From: Azolla caroliniana
Lineage: Eukaryota > Polypodiophyta
NCBI GenBank assembly: GCA_043228905.1
Contig: JBHGNT010000022.1
Coordinates: 744,001-808,000, forward strand
DNA: 64,000 nt
Reading direction: 5' to 3'
Under the pieces are notes generated by a model. The model was not told the origin of the DNA and searched no databases. It worked only from the letters and a program-made list of their open reading frames with translations. The position numbers were made by a program, and so were the translations under genes. Of the stretch, positions 10,407-21,421 are shown piece after piece. The first letter of the stretch is position 1. Every line of letters begins with the position of its first letter.

Positions 10407-12030
10407 TCGTTTAACTCTTCATCTAATTGACTAAGGATTTCAAATTTGTTTGAGATATTTGGGCTATTAGTACTATTAATATTATCAGACACTCTATTGG
10501 TACTATTAATACTATTAGACACTCCTAAGGGAAGAATTGACTCGGGTTTATTACAGGCTATGATTTGATTTACCTGTCTTCTTGGCCTATGGGGACAATT
10601 GATTGCGATATGCCCTGATCCACCGCAATAAAGAGATAATCGATTTCCATGTCGTCGTTGCTTTTCTTCTTCCGATAACGGGCCACGTCGATTCATGGTG
10701 TCGATCTCCATCGGTGTCGGAGTATTTGCTTGAGGTATGTCTCGTGCAAACGGTTTAGCTGCGACTGAGGTGTAAGTAGGCTCCGGCCTAGAGCGTGGTA
10801 TTTGTAATTGATGTTCCGAACGCCGTTCAAAAAGGCGGTTGTCGCATTGGACCGCTCGACTGATTGCCTCCGTAAGAGACTTTGGTTCTTCGGGGAAGGT
10901 TAGAAGTAGATCTTTGACATTGTTTCGCAGGCCGTAGCGAAACTGCTCCATCAGTGCTTGATCATCCCAAGGGATATCTGAAGCGAGGAGATGAAAATCC
11001 GCCGCGTAGGCAGAGGCTGGACGATCGCCTTGATGCAATCGTCGTATTTTGTTGATCACTGTCCGGATGTTGTCTGTATCTCAAAAGCAAGCTTTAAACT
11101 CACTAATAAAGTCTTCAAAGTTATTAAGTAAGGGCAATTGTTTTTCTAGAAGCGGAGCAAACCATGCCAAGGCTGAGCCGCTAAGCAACGTGCCTATTAG
11201 GCTGACTCGGGATGCATCAGTGGGGTATCGAGACGGATGCATTTGAATGACTAAGCGTGCCTGATTGAGGAATTCCCTAAATTGTGATCGCGTTCCATCA
11301 AATTTCACAGGAAGTCCAATCTTGGGATCTTTATGAAATCCTTGGGGACTTGATCCTTGTTGTTGCAACGCTGCTTCGAGTTGTTGCACACGTAACGCTA
11401 ACTCCCCATGTTGCTGTTGCAACTCCCCATGTTGTTGTTGCATTTGTTGTTTTTCTAGGGCAATTTGTTGAAGATCCCTATCAAGATTCGAACTCTTGAC
11501 ATGACCATGTTATAATCGAGTGTTATGTGTTAACCACACATCTAGCATATAATCATGTATATACTTCCTCATTGTAGGTTTTAGCTAGCATCATGTGCAT
11601 AATTTCTCCCTTGTATTATTAACACTTGGCACATGCATGCGTACCTTCTACCTACATGCTCTGTTGTATCACATGCGTGCAACATGTATGCATGCCACTT
11701 AGTATAAATAGTTGAGTTCACCTTGAAGGAATTCAAGGTGAACAATGCCATTCATGGACATATCAATCTAGTATTCCCATTTCGCCCATCCTCTCTCCTT
11801 GATCTTCATCTCTATCTTTATGCTCTTGTGTCATTCCCCGTCTTAAGTTCCTCGTGTTATTGCTCCGTCATAGCCTCATCATCCGTGCTCCGTCTTAGTC
11901 TGCGCTTGGTGTGTCCGTGACAATCCCCTAACAATCGTTGGTTTTCTTGTTCCAAGGCAACAAATTTTTCTTTTAGACACTGTAGCTCGGAGAAAACGGA
12001 TTGGTATTCTTGGGCGCTAACAGAAGCCAT
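10403..12030 (-). pseudogene. Gypsy B gag (sushi/PEG10-like), split by solo LTR K
   Basis: The start is the ATG at 12030-12028, 70 bases inside the 5' LTR. A short coiled-coil-like N-terminus (KFVALEQENQRLLGD) runs to 11928, is interrupted by K, and resumes at 11478 with Gln-rich coiled coil (11390-11470). The capsid-like core is at about 10700-11350 (KFDGTRSQFREFLNQ, YPTDASRVSLIG, ALMEQFRYGL), and a CCHC knuckle (CGGSGHIAINC, with its first Cys replaced by Ser in CLYCGG-type context) is near 10590-10640. It ends at 10403. It is closely alignable with the Gag of element I. Confidence 0.88.
11479..11922 (+). mobile_element. Solo LTR K, 444 bases, inserted in Gypsy B gag
   Basis: Perfect 5-base duplications ATCCC (11474-11478 and 11923-11927) flank a sequence beginning TATC (probably a decayed TGTC) and ending GACA. 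In plus orientation it has an antisense tRNA-like block at its start (TTCGAACTCTTGACA), a TATA box (TATAAATAG, 11704-11712), and an inverted repeat TTCACCTTGAA/TTCAAGGTGAA around the expected transcript start. The architecture matches the LTRs of B and I but the sequence is different. Confidence 0.8.
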
Positions 12031-12082
12031 TGTATAGAAAAAGGATAAGAGGATGAGGGAAACCAAAAGAAACACTAGAGAG

Positions 12083-12097
12083 ACCAAATTGGTTCAA
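12083..12097 (-). promoter_or_regulatory. Putative self-priming site of Gypsy B
   Basis: On the minus strand, two bases (GT) after the 5' LTR, lies TTGAACCAATTTGGT. Its exact 15-base complement, ACCAAATTGGTTCAA, occurs in the LTR at 12319-12305, 30 bases downstream of the TATA start. No tRNA-type TGGTATCAGAGC is present. This is the layout of Tf1/sushi self-priming, where the mRNA 5' end anneals to the site beside the LTR. Confidence 0.7.
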
Positions 12098-12099
12098 AC

Positions 12100-12206
12100 T
12101 GTCAGGAATAGTACTAAAACAAAGAGAGAATTAGTACTAGAGAAGTGAAGTACTATTAGTACTAAGAGGACGAGACTGCATAAGACTCCCGAGAGAGAGA
12201 AAGGAG

Positions 12207-12237
<31 letters not shown>

Positions 12238-12533
12238 TGATGATAACAGATGATATATTATAGGAAGAGTAAGTACAAGATGGCTATGAGGCTTAAGACT
12301 GGCGTTGAACCAATTTGGTTCAAAATAATGCCTAGTGCCTTCTTTTATAGTGTTCTCGGGAGTAATCCTGAAGCTTATAGAATGTTCCAGAGAAATCTGG
12401 AATATACATTAATTTCCTATAATAAAACTTAAATGAAAATAATATCTTACATATTACAATAGATGGTATAATGGTCAAGAGCTCGACCCATATAACATAA
12501 GGTCATGGGTTCGAGTCTTGCCATATCATGACA
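12100..12533 (-). repeat. 5' LTR of Gypsy B
   Basis: It is the partner of 5233-5665. In sense (minus) order it has TGTC, an antisense tRNA-like block, a heat-shock-like array (12387-12370, one mismatch), TATAAAAG (12349-12342), the putative transcript start/primer segment (12319-12305), a GA/CT tract, and the terminal GACA. Confidence 0.92.
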
Positions 12534-12538
12534 CTGGG

Positions 12539-12688
12539 CATGCTTAGTTTTTGGTTGTTTGGTATTGTTACTCATTCTCTTTTGGTGAGGTTATTAAGTC
12601 TTACAAATAATGAAGATATCATGGGTCTACACTTTCCATTTCGATGTTAGCTTGTGCTACAAGTTTTAGTTGATGAGATAGATAGATG
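12539..12688 (-). pseudogene. Continuation of the relic split by Gypsy B
   Basis: This lies between B and the solo LTR at 12694. It has no open frame. By position it is the upstream (N-terminal or leader) part of the Copia-like relic at 4443-5232, rejoined if B is removed. Confidence 0.4.
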
Positions 12689-12693
12689 TTTAT

Positions 12694-13202
12694 TGTAAAG
12701 AATTATGTGCGGAAGCGTAGACAAACCGGCTCAGGCGGTTACCAACAGAAAACAGAAACAAGGTTTAATGGAAGCTTGAATCACACATAGAATACATGGG
12801 AGAGACAGAGAGAGCAGAACGAAACTCAATTCAAAAATAATAACACTTTGTACATAGAGTGTACTCAAAGAGCACTTTTATACAAGTCCTTACACGGACT
12901 GACACAAGTACCATAAGTACTTGGATGCTCATAAATGAGCCTCTACACTCACTCCAAGGAATATGCCTATGTACGAGGCTTAGACCGTAGACCCCCAACG
13001 GCCTACCGGTTCACACTATTCCAGAGTACGATCTGGTCCGGCTTCAGCTTCTGGATACGATCCAGACACTGATCCAGTTCTTTGTTCCAGACACCGATCC
13101 GGTTCTTCTTTCCGAATACCGATCTGGTTCTTCATTCCAGATACTGATCCGGCTCAAGCTTATTCAGCCGATCTGGATCCGGTTGAGCTTGTCCGCTCAA
13201 CA
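12694..13202 (-). mobile_element. Solo Copia-type LTR, 509 bases, with perfect TSD
   Basis: The minus strand reads TGTTGAGCGGACAAGC to TTCTTTACA. Perfect flanking duplications TTTAT lie at 12689-12693 and 13203-13207. It contains repeated GATCCGG-like units (13020-13180), TTTATACAAGTCC and the GCGGAAGC inner-end motif shared with the A and D LTRs. No primer site follows, so it is a solo LTR. Confidence 0.9.
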
Positions 13203-13397
13203 TTTATATTATATATTTGTATGTGTAAGAGAAGAGGATACAATTATATACCAAATATCATAAATTGTATTAAGGAAGATGGGGAAATATTACAAGGGAG
13301 CTAATTACTAATCAACACATAATAAATGTTATAGGCAAGGGGGATCCTGGTTTATATAACTCTGCCTTCTCACTACTTATCATGTTGAGAGAGAGTG
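13203..13397. repeat. Left arm of a host repeat split by Copia F
   Basis: The block ending in TTCTCACTACTTATCATGTTGAGAG resembles 32630-32760 (with CTAATTACTAATCAA and GGGGCATCCTGG-type words). It is the left part of the repeat whose right part resumes at 31026. No coding content. Confidence 0.6.
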
Positions 13398-16329
13398 GCA
13401 TATGCGATTCTATTCAGATTGGTTTTCGACTTACCTTCTGCTCCTCGTTTGGCTTTCTTCTGTGTGGTTGCTTGTCGTAGTCCCATCTTTGTCCTCAGTG
13501 CTCCGAAGCATTGATCTGGGAGTGGCTTCATCAAGCAATCGACGATATTCACCTCGGTGTCAATCTTTCAGACTTCGGGCTTCTTTTCGATTACTAGCTC
13601 CCAAATGTGATGATACCGCACCTCAATATGTTTCGTCTTGGCATGATAGACACGGTTGTTGATGAGGTGTATTGCACTCTATGAGTTGCAATAGATGGTC
13701 AACACTTGTTGGTAGATTTGGCTAGTAGCCAAAAAATCAGCAATCAATCGGTGCAGCCAGATACCTTCTTTCGTTGCCTCTAATGTTGTTATGTACTCGG
13801 CCTCAATGGTAGACAGGGCCATGCACTCTTGAAGTTTTGAACTCCGTGATATGGCGCCGCCACCATAGGGGAAGATATAGTCTGATGTCAACTTTCGATT
13901 GTTCGGGTTCCCGGCATAGTCAAAGTCGGTGTTGCCTTCGACTTCGGTCGAGATTGCTAATCCAAAAGTCAGTTGTGCATCTTCGGTCCCTCTCAAGTAC
14001 TTGAAGATGTGTTTGACGGCCCCCCAATGCTTCCGTCCTGGGTTCGACATGTACAGGCTGACGACCCCTACGGCATATGCAAGATCGGGTCGGGTTGCCA
14101 CTATCGCATACATGATACTTCCTACGGCCAATGCGTAGGGTATCTTTCCATTGCGCTTTCTCTCCTTATGCGTCGAAGGAGATTCTCTGTCCGATAGTTG
14201 GATCGACATCGGAAGCGGTGTTGGTGTTGGCTTCACATTTTCCATATTGAAGTGCCTTAGCACCTTTTAGATGTAGTCGGATTGGGAGAGTCGAAGAGCC
14301 TTTGTCATTCGATTTCATACGATCCTCATGCCCAACATGTGTCGGGCTTGTCCGAGTTCCTTCATTGCGATTTTTTTGTGAAGGCTCTGCTTTAGCTTTC
14401 CAATTTCGTCTTGATCGTTCCCTGTAATCAGTATGTCATCGATGTATAGGATCAGGTAGATCCGGGACTCATCGGCTAGTTGCTGAGTATATAAACATGG
14501 GTCGGAGTCGGACCGGCTGTAGCCAAGTTGTCGGATGTAGGAGTCGAACTTTTGGTACCACATCCTTGGCACTTGTTTTAAGCCGTATAGGTTTTCTTCA
14601 ATCGACGGACAAGGTGACTTTCCTCCCCCGTCGTTGAGAAACCTACCGATTGGGACATGTAAATTTCCTCTTCCAAGTCTCCGTGTAGGAATGCCGTTTT
14701 TACGTCCATCTGCTCGAGATCTAGGTCTTCTATTTCCATGACCCTACTAGGAGCCGAAGGATGTTCATCTTGACTACTGGTAAGAATATCTCATCATAGT
14801 CGACCCCATGTTCTTGCTTGAATCCCTTCGCGACAAGCCGAACTTTGTATTTGGGCTTCTTCGAATCAAATACATATTTGTATTGGAAGACCCATTTTCA
14901 GGGTAGCGGCTTTCTTCCACCTGGTAATTAGACCAGCTCCGATGTATTGTTCTCATAGATCGAGTCCATCTCGGATCTCATGGCGTGTAGCCATGTATCG
15001 ACATCCGCTGCAGCTATAGCTTCTTCATATGTGCTTGGTTTGCCTGCATCCATGTACTTGACGTAGTCAATGCCTGGTTTATAAAACTCTGTAGGCCTTC
15101 TTACTCGTTCGAATCTCCTAGGTACCGAATTTGTCGGTTTGATTTCTTTAGTCAGCTCGATCGACCGATCAATATTGCTTGAATTGCGTTCAGGAGTCTT
15201 GTTGGATGACACGACCCTGTTATAGGATTTCGGCGATGTCGAGTCATCCCCCCTTTCTTCGGGATCGATTGACATGGCAGCTTTTGTCTTGGACATATTG
15301 TTTTTGCTAGCTCTTGTCAATCTCGTAGTAGACCCATTTTTTACTAGTGGAATTCAGAGTCGGTAGGTGTTTTATCGGCTTGATCGATTTCGACTGTTTG
15401 TTGAATCTCTAATTCGGCCCGTTGGGTTGGTCTTTCCTGCCCATTGCCAAGTCGAACTTTGCCGCTGGCATCAACCGAATAGTTTGAAAACCATTCGATG
15501 TTTGGGGTCACGTGGAATGTGGCACCAGAATCCAGCAACCACGTATGTGCGGCTTGTGCACTGTACGGGACTTCTCTGATCATCGAGTCCTCTAAGGAGA
15601 GGATTTCTCCCGATCGTGTGTCAACAACATTGACTTGGTTGTCGACTGGAGAGTGCTTTGAGTTGGATTGTCCTCGATTCCACCCGTATCACTGACCACT
15701 CTCTTTCCTCTTGATCGACCAGCAGTCAGAAACATTATGACCGGCTTTTCTGCAATGGGTGCCGAATTCGTCTGATCGAGTCCTTCTCGACTTCGACCAT
15801 TGTCGGTCTCCCCTCATTCTCGATCGACTATGATTTCGACCGGTTTTGTCGACTTGTTCTCTTGATCGACCAACTTGGTCGAGTGATGGGCTTTTGCTGA
15901 CTCGTTGATGGTGAGTCCCATCGATTTTCACTGAATATCCTCAATGAGGATTTGGCTGATTGTTTCGTCCAAGTTCAGCCTACGGTTGTTGTTGGCGAAG
16001 GTCGTGCAGAATACCTCCCAACTCGCTGACAAGCTCGATAGGAGGGCAAGGGCTTTCACTTCTTCTTCAAAGTTAATCCTTTGGGAGTAGAGTTCAGACA
16101 ACACCCGACTGAAGGTGTTGATGTCGGAGGTGGTTGGATTGGTTTCTCTCATCTTCATGTTAAACAGTTGTCTGATCAGTATCAATTTCGAAGATGAGGA
16201 CTTCTTTCCGTACACAACCTGCAACTTCTCCCATAACAAGAATGTTATCGTCTCCTTGGCCATGCTGAAGTAGATGTTTTCAGCCAAATGCATTCGGATG
16301 GTGGAGCATGCGATTTCATCTATGGATCT
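13398..16329 (-). pseudogene. Copia F, polyprotein 3' portion (gag C-half to RNase H), split by element D
   Basis: The minus-strand order is Gag (15928-16329, with a LWEKLQVVYGKKSSSSK block), CCHC knuckle (GHNVSDCW, about 15700-15760), protease (LLDSGATFHVT, about 15500-15540), a poor integrase region (much appears deleted between 15344 and 14928), RT (LYIDDILITGND, about 14400-14470), and RNase H (13679-14263, with LSTIEAEYI). Many stops are present. The 3' LTR is missing at about 13397. F is a different Copia lineage from A and D. Gag resumes across D at 30455. Confidence 0.85.
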
Positions 16330-16820
16330 TGTTGAGCGAGCAAGCTCAACTGGATCCGGATCGGCTAAATAAGCCTGAGCCGGATTGGCATCCGGAAAGA
16401 TTACTCGAATCGGTATCCGGATGGTATCCAGAAACAACCGGCCGGATTGGGGAGCCGGATCGGAGAGCCGGATTCAAGCGGGAACCAGATTCCTAGTAGT
16501 AGCCTAGACTACTAGGTAATCATTGTCTCATAGTTAGTGTCAGTCGTGTCGTGAAATATGCGGAATAATCTCCGGCCACAACCAAAGAGTAGATCACTTG
16601 ATGACAATCGAACACAGAAGAAATGGGGATGGAGGTAAGTATAGAAACAAAGAGAGGATGCATAGGATGTTAACGTGGAAAACCCTGAGAGGGAAAAATC
16701 ACAGGAGTCCACCGACTCCAAACTATCACTATGCCCAAGAGTACAACAAGGAGCACAGAGGCAACAACCTCTTCCTAACAATCTTCGCCTGGGGCGGTTA
16801 CAACAGAGACATGCTCTATA

Positions 16821-16855
<35 letters not shown>

Positions 16856-17455
16856 GCAGTCGTTACACCATTAACGCTATACAAAGGTAATAACAGCAAC
16901 TATAATAACATACACGTTGTTTGCCCTAGGTCACATTTATACTAATATGACATTAGGACTATTTACAGATATAGCCCCAATGGGCTCTCAGAAACATATC
17001 TACATATATGTCCCTTCATCCGGTGAGAGGTTCTCACCGGGCCTGCAACATCCGGTTCTCATCGGGTCTTCCTTGCCAGGTACTCGTCATCCGGTTCTCA
17101 CCAGGTCTTCCGATGCTAGGTACTCATCATCCGGTTCTCATCGGGTCTTCCGATGCCGGGCCTTCGTATCCCATCCGAAGGGACCGAAATCCTAACAAGT
17201 CGCACGTGTGAGCATTGAAGTACCTGTCAGTACTTCTGTTAGTCCTTTATGGACTTGTATAAATAGTGTTGTTTAGCATGTTGTATGTACAGAGTTTTAG
17301 AGTTAATTTTTTAATAGATTTTATGTTCTGCTCTCTCTGTCTCTCCCGTATATACTCTCTGTGTTTTAAGCTTTTCCATTAAACCTTCATCTCATTTTCT
17401 ATTGCTATTCGACTGAGCCGGTTCTGTCTGACGCTTCCGCACATTAACATTCACA
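16330..17455 (+). repeat. 5' LTR of Copia D, interrupted by a solo LTR
   Basis: 16330-16546 and 17198-17455 together match the 3' LTR at 30021-30454. The AGTCG duplicated by the inner insertion appears on both sides. It ends directly at the primer site TGGTATCAGAGC (17456-17467). Confidence 0.92.
16547..17197 (-). mobile_element. Solo LTR, 651 bases, inserted in the D 5' LTR
   Basis: Perfect 5-base duplications AGTCG (16542-16546, 17198-17202) flank TG...CA termini. The uninterrupted sequence is visible at 30.2 kb. On the minus strand it begins TGTTAGGATTTCGGTCCC and ends ATTTCACGACA. It contains a CT run near 16825-16852 and repeated CCGGTTCTCA.CGGGTCTTCC units near 17030-17150. It is the same family as 31610-32222 and the fragment at about 47650-48137. 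Confidence 0.93.
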
Positions 17456-17467
17456 TGGTATCAGAGC
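17456..17467 (+). other. Primer binding site of Copia D
   Basis: TGGTATCAGAGC lies immediately after the LTR terminal CA and is complementary to the 3' end of initiator tRNA-Met, as in most plant Copia elements. Confidence 0.92.
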
Positions 17468-17530
17468 GCGAGGGTTGAGAACCTCTGCAATCGACCCCTA
17501 GAACCTGGTAACAAGAAGTAGAGAGAATAT

Positions 17531-18460
17531 ATGGACAAAGGAATGGCGAGTTCACTTCCAACAAAGAAGCTCAACCGGAGCAACTATGTGTCCTGATCAT
17601 ATAAAATGCACCAGTACCTGCTGGGGCATGGATATTGGAGCTTTATGGAATGAACAAATGAAGTAGCACCAGAGCCGTCACACGAAGACTTCCCGGTATG
17701 GGAGTAATGAGCGAGTCGGGTACTGTATTGTCTCGCGTCCGGTGTGCATGATCAAATGCTCGGCTACATCAAGGATGCAAAGATGCCGAAGGAGGCCTGG
17801 GAAAATCTACGGAAGATTTTCGCCACAAGTACCACAACTCGTAAGTTGCAGCTTCGGCAAGAGCTGAACAACATCCGGCAAATAGACATGTCAGTTACGG
17901 ACTACACCACCAAGATAAAGGAGACTTGCAACGCACTCGAGTTCATCAACGTGACGGTGGACGAAGACGAGATGGTGCAAAGGTACGGGCCAATCCGGAC
18001 AGCGATCTGCACCCGTGAGAAACCATCGTCCTTCTTCGACTTGCAATCGATGTTGATGGTCAAAGAAAACCACGCGAGTGGGTCAAGGACCACTCAATCG
18101 AACGAGCGGATGTTGTACAGGGAGATAGATCGGCCCCATGGACGTGGTGGACGTGGTGGACGAGGTGGGTCAGCACACAATGGAGGCGGCTGACAAGAGC
18201 AGGACCGAAGGCACAAAGGTTGTGCCGACAGCAGTTCCAGACCCTCCACAAGCAGGGGGAGTCAAAGTGGCGCCGAGAACCGGCAAGGAAAGGCCGACAC
18301 GGAATGCTGGTGGAAGAAGTGTGCCGATTCAGACAAATCCGGATCCAGCAAAACCGGTCGGGAGAACCGGCAAAGCTCGCACTACGCGGAAGGATTGGAA
18401 GGATCCAAAATCGGGAAAACCGGTAAAGGGCCAGCCTTCGTGATGAAGCACAAGGCCAAC
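17531..18460 (+). pseudogene. Copia D gag and CCHC region, broken
   Basis: The probable start is the ATG at 17531. Stops appear within about 70 bases and again near 17710. Gag is open at 17744-18193 (KLQLRQELNNIRQIDMSVTDYTTKI type), then shifts frame through a Gly/Arg-rich RGGRGG stretch into a degraded knuckle region (18290-18330). The same Gag family as element A. Confidence 0.85.
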
Positions 18461-20577
18461 TCGAACAAGAAGACTACTTTTGGATCGGAGGAAGTATGGT
18501 ACGTTGATTCCGGAGCGTCCAACCACATGACGAGCCATGAAGAGTGGTTCTCTTTTTTGGAGAAACCGGAACAACTGGAGATTGTCGAAACCGGAGATGA
18601 CACCCCTCACCCGATTGTGCATGTCAAAGAAGTCCCTTAAAGCCATGTCGGACAAAAGGGGAAGTTGATGAACGTACTGCACGTTCCGACTATCACAAAG
18701 AACCTGGTGTTAGTTGGACAAATCGTCGACCAGGGGACGCAGGTGCGGTTTACGCACCTAGGGTGCTTCATCGAGGAAGAGAATCGGATAATTGCGCAAG
18801 GGCGCAGAGACGAGAGGATGTTCATCCTCAACACTAATGATGTCGGCACCGCTATGTTTGCGAAAGGGCAGAAGGTCGAATCAGACATCGACCTGTGGCA
18901 CAAGCGGATCGGCCACGTCAATTATCGAAGGCTTCGAGACCTGTAATCGAAACAAGCCGTTTTCGGTTTGCCAAAATTTAGTGGTCGAAAGGTCAAAATT
19001 TGTGAAGCCTGCCACCTCGAGAAGCAACACTAGCTTCCATTCCCCATCGATCGAAACTGGAGCCATAACAAGCTCGATTTAATCCATTCAGATGTATGGG
19101 GATCGGCACAAAACGTTAGTCTTGGCGGGAGTCGGTATTTCGTCTCCTTCATTGACGACTATAGCTAGCACACGTGGATCTCCCTCATCGAGAGGAAGAG
19201 CGAAGTCGTCGAGTGTTTCCGGAACCTTCAAAACTTTGTTGAACGGGAAATGGAGAGGAAGATCAAGTGTCTGCGATCAGATGGCAGGAAAGAATCCTTT
19301 TCTGGCCAATTCAACAGTTATCTGCAGCAGAATGGAAATCGGAGAGAATTCAGTTGTAGGTACACACCGGAGCAAAACAGTGTGGCTGAAAGGAAGAACC
19401 GGTCGATTGTCGACGCAGCAAGGGCAATGTTAGAGGAGAAGAGCATGCCCCATTTCTACTAGGCCGAGGCGGTCCGGACGACCGTCTACATCCAAAACCG
19501 GATCGGTGACAAGGTGTCAACACATGAGCTGTATTTCGGGCGAAAGCCGAATTTGAGACACCTTCGGATATTCGGTAGCATAGCATATGTGCATGTACCG
19601 GATGAGAAGTAGAGGAAGCTGGATTCGAAGTCGGAGAAGTGCATTCTAGTTGGTTACTCACATGAGCAAAAGGGGTATAAGTGTTATAACCCCAAGACTA
19701 AGCAGGTCCAAGTAAGCTGAGATGTCGAGTTTGATGAGACGGCATCATGGTACTCCTTACCGACTCCAACTCCCGACGAAGACCCGATTCTGAAAGATGA
19801 GGCTAGTGAACCCGAGCAGGTCCAGGTAGAAGATGAAGACTTCGGCACTCTAGAAGAGAGTCTGATCTCATTCCGGCTAAGTGGACCGAATGAGCGGCTG
19901 AGTCGGGATGACCAATCGGATGAGGAACCGACGAGTAGTGGAGACTCTGTCGTGCTCTCCCTATGCAAGGAACCAAGGAGACGGTTCACACGCAAAGAGA
20001 AGGGGAAGAAGAAGATGTCGGAAGATGAAACCGGCAACGTTGAGTTGGATTGGAACGAATCTGACTCCAGAAAGGATGAAGGCGGATCTTCGGGAACGAA
20101 GTCCAACCTGGCCAAGAATGGCCCCAAACTGGGTGATACCAAGTTATGCCGGTCTTCCCGCCTGAAGAACCCCGTTACGTGGTACGGGTACAATGACTAC
20201 ATGGCGCATCATTACGCGGTCATGACTAAGGTGGCGGAAGTGCGTGAGCCGGAGAGCTACGCAGAAGCGGCAAAGGATACAAATTGGCGTGCCACTATGG
20301 AGGAAGAAATGCAGGCACTAGATGCCAACGACACATGGGACATCGTTGACCCTCCCCGACACTGTAAACCGATTGGGTGCAAATGGGTGTACAAGGTAAA
20401 GTACAATGTCGACGGTTCGGTTAACTGGTACAAGGCCCGGTTAGTGGCGAAGGGATACACACAGACCCAGGGAATCGACTACGACGAGACCTTCGCCCCG
20501 GTAGCGAAGATGACGACGGTTCGTGTGGTACTGGCGGTTGTTGCGGCAAGGGGGTGGCATCTTCACCAGATGGACGT
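18460..20577 (+). pseudogene. Copia D protease, pre-integrase, integrase and RT N-part
   Basis: The protease has VDSGASNHMTSHEEW (18503-18550). The pre-integrase has DLWHKRIGHVNY (18888-18925). Integrase covers 19080-19470, with the CRYTPEQNSVAERKNR block that includes the catalytic Glu region, and has stops. A linker frame with the RT N-terminal domain ([32 protein letters not shown]) ends at QMDV (20577), where Gypsy E is inserted. Confidence 0.87.
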
Positions 20578-21350
20578 TGTCGAGATATTATGCAAGTGCG
20601 TGCGGAATCGAGGCGGGACCGCGGGGGTCTCGAACCAAAGAGCAAGCGAGGGAGGAGAAAGAGAGAGAACCTGCTACGCAGGACCGGGGATACACAGGGA
20701 CACGGCCCTTCAGCACGGAGAACGCGAACAGACACCGACACAGACAGATGCTAATGACTAAATATGTATATTAACAAATGGCTAACACGACTACAACCCT
20801 CGATGGGGCACAGGTTGGTTACAACCGAACAGGCCGGCGAACAGATGCCGATGCCTGTTCACTTCGACGCTCAAAGGGGGGGGGGCTGCCGGAAGCACTC
20901 GGGCGTTCCTCGAAACAGCGCGAGCCTCCTCGGAACCCTGCACACAAAACTATGGAGCTCGAGAAGGAAGGAAAACAGAGAGAGAAGCGTCCAGAAACGG
21001 TCCGACAGCACTTCGTCCTCTCCGCGCGAGATGCCTGCAACAGCTCTTTCCTCCTCTTTTTATAGCCCGACGAGCAGGCCGTCATGTCAGCTTTATTCCC
21101 TGTCCCTTTTGGACAGGGATCCGCTCCGTTTTTCACGCATCCGCGTAGTTACGCCGCCGACTCGTACAGTTCGCGCGCGCGACCGAAAAGACTGTTCGCG
21201 CGGTCTTTGTCTCCACTTGAGTTAGGGCCCGTTCCTGCCGATTATCCTCCCAATTAACTTCTATGTACAACTTGGAGCGTGCGCGCGTGAAGAACCGGTT
21301 CCCACGCCTTGGTGCGCCGATTCCGCCTATGGACGGTTTTCTTCACGACA
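20578..21350 (-). repeat. 3' LTR of Gypsy E
   Basis: On the minus strand it runs TGTCGTGAAGAAAACC to ATATCTCGACA. A TATA box (CTATAAAAAGAGG on minus) lies near 21057-21067. Small open frames seen inside are identical in both LTRs and are not convincing genes. Confidence 0.95.
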
Positions 21351-21364
21351 TCCGCCCCCACCTA
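21351..21364 (-). other. Polypurine tract of Gypsy E
   Basis: The minus strand reads AGGTGGGGGCGGA directly before the 3' LTR TGTCG. This is the expected position of the plus-strand DNA primer. Confidence 0.8.
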
Positions 21365-21421
21365 ACCGCGCATCCTCCGGTATGTGCCAAGAGAGTTGGG
21401 ACGGAGAAAACCGGCCCGTCT

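Larger units (their letters stand above)
5233..12533 (-). mobile_element. Gypsy chromodomain retrotransposon B (sushi/Tf1-like), interrupted by two solo LTRs
   Basis: Two 433-434 base LTRs (5233-5665 and 12100-12533) beginning TGTC and ending GACA flank Gag, protease, RT, RNase H, integrase and chromodomain, all on the minus strand. The flanks are CCGGG on the left and CTGGG on the right, a 5-base duplication with one change. Stops and frameshifts are scattered through pol. Solo LTRs L (in RT) and K (in gag) were inserted later. The Gag has the LNQARLVIQMHP / YPTDASRV / DDQALMEQFRYGL pattern seen in vertebrate sushi/PEG10 and fungal Tf1-type elements. It is the same family as element I (56144-61900). 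Confidence 0.93.

Noticed and set aside
20764-21225. A 153-codon gene inside the E LTRs
   Set aside because: Present in both LTR copies because the LTRs are identical; no domain, and antisense to the element.
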